Origin: Ottelia alismoides
Lineage: Eukaryota > Streptophyta > Magnoliopsida > Alismatales > Hydrocharitaceae
NCBI GenBank assembly: GCA_037367405.1
Contig: JAZKJV010002314.1
Location: 372,001 to 436,000, forward strand
Direction: 5' to 3'
Length of the DNA: 64,000 nucleotides
Shown here: positions 34,315 to 45,711 of the stretch, one piece after another
How the letters are laid out: every line of letters starts with the position of its first letter
How positions within the stretch are numbered: position 1 is the stretch's first letter
Program-made: the position numbers and the translations under genes
The notes under the pieces: model-generated
What the model saw: the letters and a program-made list of their open reading frames with translations, nothing else
Told to the model about the DNA's origin: nothing
The model's database searches: none

Positions 34315-36723
34315 TGATGAATGCGAAATTCACCTCTTTAATAATCGATAATTGTATTATAGGAGGCAAATTTCGATCGATTAAAATACCACAGTCTTTT
34401 GAATGTTATGGAGTATTTTTACTTGGCAAGTCTACCAAGGTCGAACACAGGGACACTGCTACTTAATATTTTTATCAAATTTTGATTCAGGAAGCACAAG
34501 TGTGAATTAATTTCAGTTCAGGTCCACATGATGAACTATGCTAATTACAATGCAATACTAAGTTGCATGCATTTTTTTAAATTGATTTTTATGCAAGTTA
34601 AAGTGATGCATGGATAATTGTGCAAGGTTACAAGTGTGCTAAATAAAAGGCTACCATTATACCCTAAAAATGTGAGCAACAAAATATAAACAGAAATCAG
34701 AGTCATTTTAATCCTATCATTATAACAGACTTCCAGTCAGAGCAAACACAAGGATAGCAGGGTCTCTTTTATCACATAAAAATTCATTTCTTTAAAAACA
34801 GTGAGAAATGAGAAAATTAGACATGCTAAGATGCAGAGGACAAAATAAGGATCAAAACGACACTAAAATCATGCAATTCGGACCTACGATGCTCAAGTTA
34901 TGCTAAAAACAATGCAGGGGCATAATTGTAATAAAAATGCAAGAAAATAAAGGGATAAATATTGCATTTAAGTCACTGGAGGGACCCAAATGCAAATACT
35001 AAAAACTGCATGGGCCCCTTTATAATTTTCCATAGCGCGAGGGAATTTATGCAATTTCCAAAACTTTGGAGGGCTTCCCTGTAAAATACCCAGGCACACA
35101 CGTGAGGCACGTGCCTGGGGACCAATATGTAATTTCATAAAACTTCCGGGTCTTTCATGTAATTTACCCAGGCCCTCACGTGCGAGGCACGTGAGGTGCC
35201 CAGGCTCGGGAGGCTGCTGAGGTTCGGGCCACGTGGCAGCGTTAGGTGGCTCGGGTCGAGGTTCGGGGGGACCCGAGCCTACGGGTCTGGTTTGAGGCTT
35301 GGGCCTCCACGTGTCACCATCACAGCAGTCCGATCCAGATGATCAGACGACGACTGTAACGTCATCCCCGCCGCGAGCCATCGGAGGAGGCGGGACTCCG
35401 GCGACCATGCCATAGCTCCGCTGGGCTCCAAACACTCGCCTGAAGGTCTGACAATAGAGCTGAGGGGTCTGTGAAGAAGCTGGTGAGCTGGTGATGCTCC
35501 AAGGGTGTCTTGAACAGCTGATCGGTGGAGATGCACCGGCGGCGGAGGTTGGAGTTGGAGCTCAGGTGCGATGTCTGGCCAGTGATGATGTGTGTACCTG
35601 CAGATGTTAGATGCGAATAGCCGAAGCGTGAAGCGATGTGAAGTGAGTGGGCTGGGGGCCGTGAGGTGTCGGAGATGGGGGCCCGGTGTCTTCTTCTCCG
35701 ACGAGGCGATGAAGAAGGGGATCGAAGCATGAGGGGTTCTGGAGAAGGGGAAGGGGGTCGACGAGGATGGCTGATGATAGGAGAAGATCAGAGGGTGGTC
35801 GGATGGCAGGTGCGGGGAGTAGTCGAGTCGGAAAAATTCAAGGAAAAGAAGAGACAAAAAATCACCTCGCCGGAGCGAGGTGGTGACGGAGGAACTGACA
35901 TGGGGTTGAGCTCATCAGAGCTCTGGGTCATCGCCCAGCATGCCCGGCCTTGGCATGGAGCTCAGCGGTGCCCGGAAGGCTACCGCAACGTAGCCGGAGG
36001 CCACGGATCTCACCTGGGATGGTCGGCCATCGTGGCCTCGATGAAATCGCCCTCTGCTATCACCGGAGGGCAGGTGAAGCTAGGACGGAGCCCCGTAGAT
36101 GGTGGATGTCGCCTGATGGTGGCGGAGAGTGTGGTTTTATAAGAGGGACGGCTAGCAGTTACATGATGATGGGGGGGTTTCGACGGATGTTTTAATGGCG
36201 AAGCAATGATGGTGAGGGTGTTATGGAGGTTGCACGAAGGAGGCGGGGGAGTGGGTTGTTAGTGGGAGGCGTTATGAGCGAGAGGGATGGCCGGAGGTGG
36301 CGGCTAAAAATGGAAGGGGGAGGTGTGCGCGTGAGGTGAAACGGCTGGGGAGGGTGTTACGCGAGGTGGAAGATGACCTCCCTACCATTGGATCTAGTGA
36401 TCCGACGGCTAGGATACGAGCGCGGGTGAAGGGTTATGATCAGATCCGGGATCTGATCGAACGACTGAGGGTATAGCGCAAAGGAGTGGCTGCGATTGGA
36501 TGATGGGGGAGATCTAATGGCTGATGTGAAGATGTGATGTGGCGCGAGAAGGAGCGTTGGATGATAGGTCGATCAGATGGCTATGGAGAAGGGGCGACGT
36601 GGCATGAGGGTAGGCGTAGGATAGGAGGTTGATCCAACGATTGTAGACGAGGTGCTAAGTAGCGGTGGGGATCTGATCTGGAGACGGATCCGGGGGCTGA
36701 GAAGTGGAGCGGTGGTGGACGGA

Positions 36724-39697
36724 TGATGAGTGTCAAATTCACCTCATTAATAAAGATAAATAGGTCGTAGTATAGGAGACGAATTTGGTTCAGCAAAAAA
36801 TACGATCTTTGAATATCGTGGACTATTTATACTTGGCAAGTGTACCAAGGTCGAACACAGGGACACGACTGCCCACAATTTAGCTATTGAATTTTGATTC
36901 ATGAAGCTCAATGTGATTTAATCTCAATTTCAGGTCCACATGCAAATTATACAAAATACAAAGCGATGCTATGCTGTATGCATTTTTTATTTTGTTTTTT
37001 TGCAAGTTAAGGAGATGCATGGGCAAATATGCAAGAGAAATTATTTACAGATTAAAGACTACAATTATACCCTAAAATTATGAGCAATATGATAAAAATG
37101 AAATCAGAGGCAATTTAATCCATCATTGAAAAGCGATCAACACATCACAGCAAGGCAATCAGAGCAGGTCTCAATTAACACATAAAAATTCACTTAAATT
37201 AAAACAGTGTCAAATGAGACAAATAAGTATGCTAAAATGTAGAGGACAGAATAAGGATCAGAACGACACTAAAATCATGCAATATGGACGTACGATGCTC
37301 AAGTTGTGCTAAAAACAGTGCAAGGGCATAATTGTAATAAAAATGCAATAAAATAAAGGAATAAATATTGCATTTAGGTCCCTAGAAGGACCTAAATGCA
37401 ATTATGAAAAACTGCCTGAGGTCCTATGCAATTTTCCCATTGCACACAGGGACCTATTTATAAATTCAGAAATTATGAAGGGCCTCCCTGTAAATAACCC
37501 CAGGCGCGCACGTGAGGCACGCGCCTGGAGGACCAAACTGCAATTTCCATTTTTTTCCAGGGTCTTCGTTGCAAATAACCCAGGCCTCACGTGCGTTGCA
37601 CGTGAGGGCCGAGGCTCAGGTGGCTGGCTGAGGCTCGGGCCACGTGGACGCATCTGATGGTACCGCGTGAGGCTCGGATGACCCGAGCCTTTAGGTTGGG
37701 AGCGAGGCTCGGGCGTCGACGTGGCATCGTCACAGCCGTTCGATTCAGTTGAATCGAACGACACCTGTAGCATCTTCTTCATCGCGGGCCACCGGAGGAG
37801 GCGGGGCTCCGGCGACCCGCCCTTGGCTCCGTCGTCGCCCAATGGGTCGTCTGAAGGTCTATGGAGCTAGCTGGGCCTCCCGCGAAGGACTGGGAAGCGC
37901 CGCGAGGCTTCGTGGATGATCGGTAGTATCGTACGGCGAAGCCTCACCGGAGGAGAATAACTTGAAGGAGCTACGGCGCCAATTCTGATCAATCAATGTA
38001 CCTGCAAGAGGGTCAGTCATAGCCGAAGCCAGTGCATGTGGGTGCGAAGGCTTGTGAGTGAGCGGAGGCCGTGGAGGCGGCGAGAAGTGATGGCCAAGGT
38101 CGTCTTCTCCGGCGGAGCAGGGGAAGAGGGTGTCGGAGCGAGGGTGGATCTGGAGAAGGGATAGGGGATCAGCGAGGGTGCTGGCGGCGTGGCGGATGTG
38201 GTCGAGTGTGTGGTGGAGGGGGTAGGTGACTGTAGGAGGCGTAATAAATCGGAGAAATTAAAGAAAAACAAAGAAGAAGATCTCCTCGCTGGAGCGAGGA
38301 GTTGGCGGAGGATATTTGATCTGGGCTGAGCTCCGAGGAGCTCGGGGTCTTCGCCTCGACCTGGTCGATCACTCCAGAGGCTCGGCGGTGGCGGAGCCAC
38401 CAGAACACGACGGAGTCGGCCGTGGTTCAACACCAGACCAACACCGTCGTCGCCTCAACAATTCCGCCCCTCCGCTGTCACCGGAGGGGCGGAGGAAGCT
38501 AGGTGGAGGCTCCAAAATGGTTGACGAGGGCGAACTAAGGCGGAGGGGGGTTTTATAGGAGGCGGAACTCCGACGGTTATGAGGTGCGGGGAACGTTTTG
38601 AAATGGGGTTTTTATGGCGATGGAGTAACGACGAGGGGAATTTAAGAAGGCGCGAGGATGGCGAAGGACATGGCTGTGAGAGGGAGGCGTTACGAGAGGA
38701 GGTGGGTGGCTGGGACGGTGGCTAAAAAAGGAAGGGGGAGCGGAGGTTTGGAGAGGCGTTACGCCTAGAGTCAGAGGTAGACGATGATCTACAGCCGTTG
38801 GATCAAGGGATCCAACGGCTGGAGGTGGGGCGCGCACGGAGGGCTACGATCAGATCTTAGGATCTGATCGTGTGGCTCGGGTTGAGTCGTGATGGAGCGG
38901 CTAGGATTGGAAGATGGTGGGAATCCAACGGTGGTAGGTGAAGAGATGACGTGGCAGTTGGAGGGCCTTCAGATGGGATGAAGATCGGACGGTTGAGATT
39001 AAAGGAGTGACGTGGCGCGTTGATGGCTGAGGGATGGGAGCGGATCGAACGACAACGGTTTAGGCGCTGGTGAGCGGCTAAGATCTGATCTGAGCGTCAG
39101 ATCAAATGGCTGGAAATAAAGCGACGATGGACGGTAGAGATTGAGGCGGTAAATGAAGATCCAACGGTCAGAAGAGGCGCCGGGTGGCGGAAGTGGAAGC
39201 GGGCCACGTGAGCGGGCTGAGGGGGCGCCACGTGGCCCAATCAGAATAATTCAAACAAAAATACAAAGAAAAATATAAAAGGAATAGTTAGAGGCCGAAT
39301 TAGGAAAAAGTTAAAACATGAAAGTTGCTCGTCTCGACGAGATCTACAACTTTTATGTTGGTCAAAAAGCCAAAAGAGGTCATTTGTACAAAAGCTATTT
39401 TGGGGGTATTTTTAAGGGGATAAAAACACCAAGTTTGTGGTTTTGAGATTTTTTTGTATTTTTTATCTTTTTAAGGGTCAGTGATTTATAGACAAGTTAT
39501 CTACCTAATTTTTAGGGGTTTTTGAGTGATAAAATAGATACAGAAAAATAAGGAAAATTAAATACAATAAATTAAATGGTAAATTATGCACAATATAATA
39601 CATGATAAAAACAAAGAATTAGAGGGTATTTTTATTGGCTTGTTTAAGGAGGGATTTTAATAAGTGGCTTTTAGCATGATGAATACGAGATTCATCA
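36724..39697 (-). repeat. 3' LTR (minus) of the non-coding element
   Basis: The plus-strand sequence begins TGATGAGTGTCAAATTCACC and ends ACGAGATTCATCA. Toward the left lie the conserved AAGTGTACCAAGGTCGAACAC words, then a GC-rich body with CACGTG boxes, a perfect 12-bp inverted repeat (38793-38804 with 38809-38820) and the inverted AACATGAAAGTTG motif. A TATA box on the minus strand is at 38551-38557. Confidence 0.88.
38551..38557 (-). promoter_or_regulatory. TATA box of the left LTR
   Basis: TATAAAA on the minus strand; the same box is at 43992-43998 in the right LTR and 36135-36141 in the surrounding solo LTR. Confidence 0.6.
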
Positions 39698-41424
39698 TAC
39701 CCCTATACTTAAACCATGCTCGTCCTCGAGCATCCCAAGAATGAAGGAGTCGGATTAATTCCTGACAATGCGCGTGAAATTTTCAAGGCTTGCTCTTTCA
39801 AAGACTCTTGACCTAGGTGATCATAAAATTCTAGGTTTATCCAAGCCTTAGTCAGAAGGAATCCAACTTCTCTGATGACCAGACTCTCTTTTTGTACATA
39901 TAATATAAGAGTATGACATTTAGTGTACTGCATTTCATGAGAGCCGAGTCGATCCATCACTCAAAGTTCCAGTCCCAAAGACTCTCCTCTAGACCTAATC
40001 CTCAATAATAGGGAATAAGTCTGTTCTTGCTTCAGTCCACCGTCTCATTAGTTTGTCTGACTTTGAAATGTTGATGGACGGCCAGATGATGGAGGTACTG
40101 GGATTGTGTCTAATTTTCTCACCCTCACATTGGAACAAGGGGCCTCTCGTGTGCCTTTTACTCAACACATGTAAATTAATACTTTGTTGATCAATGTGTC
40201 CGTCAAGAGAGTTGGAGTCGTCTGCACTTGTTTTTCTGGGAGTACACCGGGGTGTGTCTTTTCTGAGTATCTAAGATACCTTCGACACCCAGACTTGTAT
40301 CGCTTACGATGCAGAGCCCTTTTATGGTGTCAGCCCGACACCTTGGTCCTAATTAGCGCTTGGTCCAAGTGGACACTTTGAAAATGTTTGGGAGCGCTCG
40401 CCATTGGTGGAAGCTCATTTGGAATTTGACTTTGGATTTAGAGCTTTTCTTTGACATTTCATTTCTTTTGTTGGCTAGCTCCACTGCTTTTACCAAGAGA
40501 TTGGCGCACACTGATCAACAAGTTCCTTTAAATTTCATAACACCCTAGCACATAGGTAAATATCAAAGAGATAGCATATGAATCTTGTTCACATACTGGC
40601 TAGGATTTTTGCTGACACTCAGGTTTTCTGAAGCCTTCATTAACTTTATCCCATCCTCGAATATCATTAGATCGGGTCTAAACTCAAATCTATGGTCCTA
40701 TTTCCTTAAGTGATATCTCACTCAGCTCATCAATCATGCAGTTGTGGAAGTGACTGTGCTGATCATATTTTCTTGAAGGTAGAGATGAAGAGTGCAATAT
40801 AGCACTCAAATCTTTCAAACCAGAGGAGTGTGGATATTTAAGTCATGAAAACCCTAATGATTTAAGGCATGTTAACTCAGACTCTCAAGATCCCAGAGAT
40901 CCAGTGTCCTCAAAATCCTCAAGCCTTGCGTGAGTGTGAATGTGTCAGGATTACACCAACTCCTTGAGTTAGTGAATTTTTGTGTGATTTTTGGCTTTTG
41001 AAAATTTTTATGGGTTTTAATTTTTTTTAATTCCTCGGAGAGACAATGACTGGCCCATGCTCAAATAAAAGTATACACTTTCAGCCAGTATGGGTGTAAG
41101 TACGGGCCGAGGCCCGTGTTACTTGAGGACGGGGCCGTATGCGATGTCCTCTAAACCACCCACTCTGCTAAGGGAGACCGAGGTTCCGTCACTGAAAATG
41201 TCTACTAAATCTAGTAGTCAGAATCAAATTCCAAGAAAGATTTTCAGTTTTTCAATTTTTTTAATAAAGGAATATTTACAAAAAATTAATCTCTCAATTT
41301 TTAATATTACAGGTTTTTACTCAGTTCCCCAAGGTTACCAAAAACCCAGCCTAGATAAATAAAATTTTAAAAAGTTTTAAAAGCATGAGCTAAGGCTAAA
41401 GTAATATACAATAATATACGGTAT

Positions 41425-41612
41425 ACCCCCCTATACTTAAAATTTGCTATGTCCTCATAGCACAAGTGCCATGAAGCCAAGGCTCGGTTCAAGTACAGGG
41501 TGATATAACGGAACTGAGGAGGAGGGTCCCCCTATACTTAGGCCAAAATCGGCCTAAGCACAAGAAGACAGAACAAGGGAGGGATGAATAGGCAGGTCCC
41601 CCCTATACTTAG
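41425..41612 (-). repeat. Polypurine-tract-like motifs in series
   Basis: TAAGTATAGGGGGG-type motifs (minus strand) recur at about 41425-41439, 41527-41541 and 41597-41612, besides the one at the LTR edge (39698). Only the LTR-edge copy can be the functional plus-strand primer; the role of the others is unknown. Confidence 0.75.
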
Positions 41613-42148
41613 GCTACAAATAGCCGAAGTAAGGTCTGTGTTTAGGGGGGATGTCTATGGTACAAGGGTGAGGGGGAGGGGGTTTGTTAAGATAGATATA
41701 CAGAGAGAGATATATAGAGAGAGAGAGAATAAAATATACAGGGGGAGGGTGGGGGTGAGTATGTGCATGTGCAGTATAGGTGTGTGTGTGGGGGGGGGGG
41801 GATTTTTTTGAGTACAATATGCAAGACTGAAAATAAATATGCAGATGCAATGTTTTTTTTCTTTTTTCTTTTTTTTTTACAACATGCAATGCAATTTGAC
41901 TGATAAAAATCCTAGAATTTCTTCACGGCTTCTTTTGCGGCCTTTTCAGCGGAAGCTCCCGACTTCGCGCCTCCATGACGATCAAGCGTCCCCGATTTTC
42001 ATGGGCCCTGCCACAAACGAGAAAAGTTAGAAACTCAGAGAAATTAAATCAGCAAATAATATGCAAAGAAATGATGCATGAAATGAGGACCTAAAATTTT
42101 TTGAAATAATTTAAAAAAATCAAAATTCAAAAATTAAGCAAAGCCGTG

Positions 42149-42166
42149 TCCCCGGCAACGGCGCCA
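42149..42166 (-). other. Primer binding site of the non-coding element (Asp tRNA)
   Basis: On the minus strand TGGCGCCGTTGCCGGGGA begins two bases after the LTR end and complements the 3' end of plant Asp tRNA. It fixes the orientation and the LTR edge. Confidence 0.92.
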
Positions 42167-42168
42167 TT

Positions 42169-45137
42169 TGATGAGCGTCAAATTTGCCTCATTAATAAAG
42201 ATAAATAGATCGTAGTATAGGAGACGAATTTGGTTCAGCAAAAACCACGACCTTTGAATATCGTGGACTATTTATACTTAGCAAGTGTACCAAGGTCGAA
42301 CACAGGGACACGACTGCCCACAATTTAGCTATTGAATTTTGATTCATGAAGCTCAATGTGATTTAATCTCAATTTCAGGTCCACATGCAAATTATACAAA
42401 ATACAAAGCGATGCTATGCTGTATGCATTTTTTATTTTGTTTTTATGCAAGTTAAGGAGATGCATGGGAAAATATGCAAGAGAAATTATTTACAGATTAA
42501 AGACTACAATTATACCCTAAAATTATGAGCAATATGATAAAAATGAAATCAGAGGCAATTTAATCCATCATTGAAAAGCGGTCATCACATCACAACAAGG
42601 CAAGCATAGCAGGTCTCAATTAATACATAAAAATTCACTTAAATTAAAACAGTGTCAAATGAGACAAATAAATATGCTAAAATGTAGAGGACAGAATAAG
42701 GATCAAAACGACACTAAAATCATGCAATTTGGACCTACGATGCTCAAGTTATGCTAAAAACAGTGCAAGGGCATAATTGTAATAAAAATACAATAAAATA
42801 AAGGGATAAATATTGCATTTAGGTCCCTGGAAGGACCTAAATGCAATTATGAAAAACCTCCTGGGTCCTATGCATTTTCCCATTGCGCGTAGGGACCTAT
42901 TTGTAAATTCATAAAATATGAAGGGCCTCCCTGTAAATAACCCCAGGCACGCACGTGAGGCACGCGCCTGGAGGACCAAACTACAATTTCCATTTTTCCA
43001 GGGTCTTCGTTGCAAATAACCCAGGCCTCACGTGCGTTGCATGTGAGGGCCCAGGCTCGGGTGGCTGGCTGAGGCTCGGGCCACATGGACGCATCTGATG
43101 GTACGGCGTGAGGCTCGGATGACCCGAGCCTTTACGTTGGGAGCGAGGCTCGGGCGTCGACGTGGCATCGTCACAGCCGTTCGATTCAGTTGAATCGAAC
43201 GACACCTGTAGCATCTTCGTCATCACGGGCCACCGGAGGAGGCAAGCTCCGGCGACCCGCCCTTGGCTCCGCCGTCGCCCAATGGGTCGTCTGAAGGTCG
43301 ATGGAGCTAGCTGGGCCTCCGGCGAAGGACTGGGAAGCGCCGCGAGGCTTCATGGATGATCGGCAGTATCGTACGGCGAAGCCTCGTCGGAGGAGAATAA
43401 CTTGAAGGAGCTCCGGGGCCAATTCTGATCAATCAATGTACCTGCAAGAGGGTTAGTCATAGCCGAAGCCAGTGCATGTGGGTGCGAAGGCTTGTGAGTG
43501 AGCGGAGGCCGTGGAGGTGGCAAGAAGTGATGGCCAAGGTCGTCTTCTCCGGCGGAGCAGGGGAAGAGGGTGTCGGAGCGAGGGTGGATCTGGAGAAGGG
43601 ATAGGGGATCGGCGAAGGTGCTGGCGGCGTGGCGGATGTGGTCGAGTGTGTGGTGGAGGGGGTAGGTGACTGTAGGAGGCGTAATAAATCGGAGAAATTA
43701 AAGAAAACAAAGAAGAAGATCTCCTCGCTGGAGCGAGGAGTTGGCGGAGGATATTTGATCTGGGCTGAGCTCCGAGGAGCTCGGGGTCTTCGCCTCGACC
43801 TGGTCGATCACTCCAGGGGGCTCGGTGGTGGCGGAGCCACCAGAACACGATGGAGTCAGCCGTGGGTCAACACCAGACCAACACCATCGTCGCCTCAAAA
43901 ATTCCGCCCCTCCGCTGTCACCAGAGGGGCGGAGGAAGCTAGGTGGAGGCCCCAAAATGGTGGACGAGGGCGAACGAAGGCGGAGGGGGGGTTTTATAGG
44001 AGGCGGAGCTCCGGCAGTTATGAGGTGCGGGGAACGTTTTGAAATGAGGTTTTTATGGCAATGGAGTAACGGTGAGGGGAATTGAAGAAGGCGCGAGGAT
44101 GGCGGAGGACATGGCTGTGAGAGGGAGGCATTACGAGAGGAGGTGGGTGGCTGGGATGGTGGCTAAAAAAGGAAGGGGGAGCGGAGGTTTGGAGAGGCGT
44201 TACGTCTGGAGTCGGAGGTAGACGATGATCTACAGCCGTTGGATCAAGGGATCCAACGGCTGGAGGTGGGGCGCGCACGGAGGGCTACGATCAGATCTTA
44301 GGATCTGATCGTGTGGCTCGGGTTGAGTCGTGATGGAGCGGCTAGGATTGGAAGATGGTGGGAATCCAACGATGGTAGGTGAAGAGATGACGTGGCAGTT
44401 GGAGGGCCTTCAGATGGGAAGAAGATCGGGCGGTTGAGATTAAAGGAGTGACGTGGCGTGTTGATGGCCGAGGGACGGGAGCGGATCAAACGACAGCGGT
44501 TTAGGCGCTGGGAGCGGCTAAGATCTGATCTGAGCGTCAGATCAAATGGCTGGAAATAAAGCGACGATGTACGGCAGAGATTGAGGCGGTAAATGAAGAT
44601 CCAACGGTCAGAAGAGGCGCCGGGTGGCGGAAGTGGAAGCGGGCCACGTGGGCGGGCTGAGGGGGCGCCACGTGGCCCAATCAGAATAATTCAAACAAAA
44701 ATACAAAGAAAAATATAAAAGAAATAGTTAGAGGCCAAATTAGGAAAAAGTCAAAACATGAAAGTTGCTCGTCTCGACGATATCTACAACTTTCATGTTG
44801 GTCAAAAAGCCAAAAGAGGTCATTTGTACAAAAGCTATTTTGGGGGTATTTTTAAGGGGATAAAAACACCAAGTTTGTGGTTTTGAGATTTTTTTGTATT
44901 TTTTATCTTTTTAAGGGTCAGTGATTTATAGACAAGTTATCTACCTAATTTTTAGGGGTTTTTGAGTGATAAAATAGATACAGAAAAATAAGGGAAATTA
45001 AATACAATAAATTAAATGGTAAATTATGCACAATATAATACATGATAAAAACAAAGAATTAGAGGGTATTTTTATTGGCTTGTTTAAGCAGGGATTTTAA
45101 TAAGTGGCTTTTAGCATGATGAATACGAGATTCATCA
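42169..45137 (-). repeat. 5' LTR (minus) of the non-coding element
   Basis: It is collinear with 36724-39697 along its full length, with small substitutions and few indels. The inverted AACATGAAAGTTG motif is perfect here (44755-44767 with 44787-44799). The TATA box is at 43992-43998, minus strand. Confidence 0.88.
44755..44799. repeat. Conserved 13-bp inverted repeat in gypsy LTRs
   Basis: AACATGAAAGTTG and CAACTTTCATGTT flank a 19-base centre that contains CTCGTC-TC-GACGA. Related copies are at 39315-39359, 45323-45367 and, in the opposite orientation, 57136-57180. It lies at the junction between the GC-rich body and the AT-rich end of each LTR. Confidence 0.85.
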
Positions 45138-45711
45138 ACGGCTCAGATGAAGGCGGGATGGAAAGGATCCAATGGCCCAGATGGACGTCGGGTGTCGAGA
45201 GGGGAGGCAGGCCACGTGGACACTTCAGAGAGCGCCACGTGGCCCAATCAGAAAAATTCAAAGGATAAATACAAAGATAAATACAAAATAAATAGTTAGA
45301 GGTAAAATTAGGAAAAAGTCAAAACATGAAAGTTGCTCGTCTCGACGAGATCTACAACTTTTATGTTGATCAGAAAGCCAAAAGAGGTCAACTATACAAA
45401 ACATACTTTTGGGGGTATTTTTAAGGGGGATAAAAACACCTGATTTTTATATGTGAGTTGTTTTTGTATTTTTTAGTGTTTTTAAGGTTTGTGACTTTTT
45501 AACAATTATTCTAGCTAATTTTTAGGGGTTTTTGAGGATAAAATAAATACAAGAAATATAAAGGGAATTAAATACAATAAATTAATGGTAAATTACACAC
45601 AATATAATACATGATAAAAATAAAGAATTAAAGGTGATTTTATTGGATTAATTAAGACAGGGGTTTTAATTAGTGACTTTTAGCATGATGAATACGAGAT
45701 TCATCAGCATG

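Larger units (their letters stand above)
39698..42168 (-). other. Internal region of the non-coding element
   Basis: No gag or pol motif is visible in any frame; the longest frames are about 90 codons. The polypurine tract TAAGTATAGGGGTA abuts the left LTR (39698-39711). Three more copies of a CTATACTTA-type motif with C-runs occur at 41425-41612. The part at about 41340-41470 resembles 52950-53040 of element C (GCTAAAGTA-TATAC, then CCCCCCTATACTTA, then GCTATGTCCTCATAG). At 41690-41812 there is a purine-rich GA/GT low-complexity run with an 11-base G run. Confidence 0.82.
36724..45137 (-). mobile_element. Non-coding (LARD-like) LTR element nested in a solo LTR
   Basis: Two near-identical LTRs (36724-39697 and 42169-45137, about 97% by a sampled comparison) flank 2471 bases with no gag or pol. 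On the minus strand an Asp-tRNA primer site follows the right LTR and a polypurine tract precedes the left one. The flanks read ACGGA (36719-36723) and ACGGC (45138-45142), a 5-bp duplication with one mismatch. The polypurine-side internal DNA resembles that of Athila element C, and the primer site is the same, so Athila proteins are the likely source of its mobility (inference). It is inserted in the same orientation into an LTR of its own family. Confidence 0.88.
34310..45711 (-). mobile_element. Solo LTR in gag of element B, split by a nested element
   Basis: The two parts 34315-36723 and 45138-45706 together make one ~2.98-kb LTR, the same size as those of the nested element, starting TGATGAATGCGAAATTCACC and ending GAGATTCATCA. 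GCATG flanks it at 34310-34314 and 45707-45711. No internal region of its own remains, so it is a solo LTR formed by LTR-LTR recombination. Orientation is minus, shown by the TATA box (TATAAAA, 36135-36141 on the minus strand). Long open frames in the GC-rich body (for example 192 codons at 35279-35857) have no recognisable product. Confidence 0.88.

Noticed and set aside
35279..36142. 192-, 122- and 158-codon frames in the solo LTR at 34315-36723
   Set aside because: They overlap on opposite strands within an LTR body and are not kept as such in the related LTRs at 36724-39697 and 42169-45137.
41690..41812. GA/GT-rich run as a possible structured regulatory element
   Set aside because: It is simple low-complexity DNA within a non-coding retrotransposon; no conserved counterpart is seen in element C.
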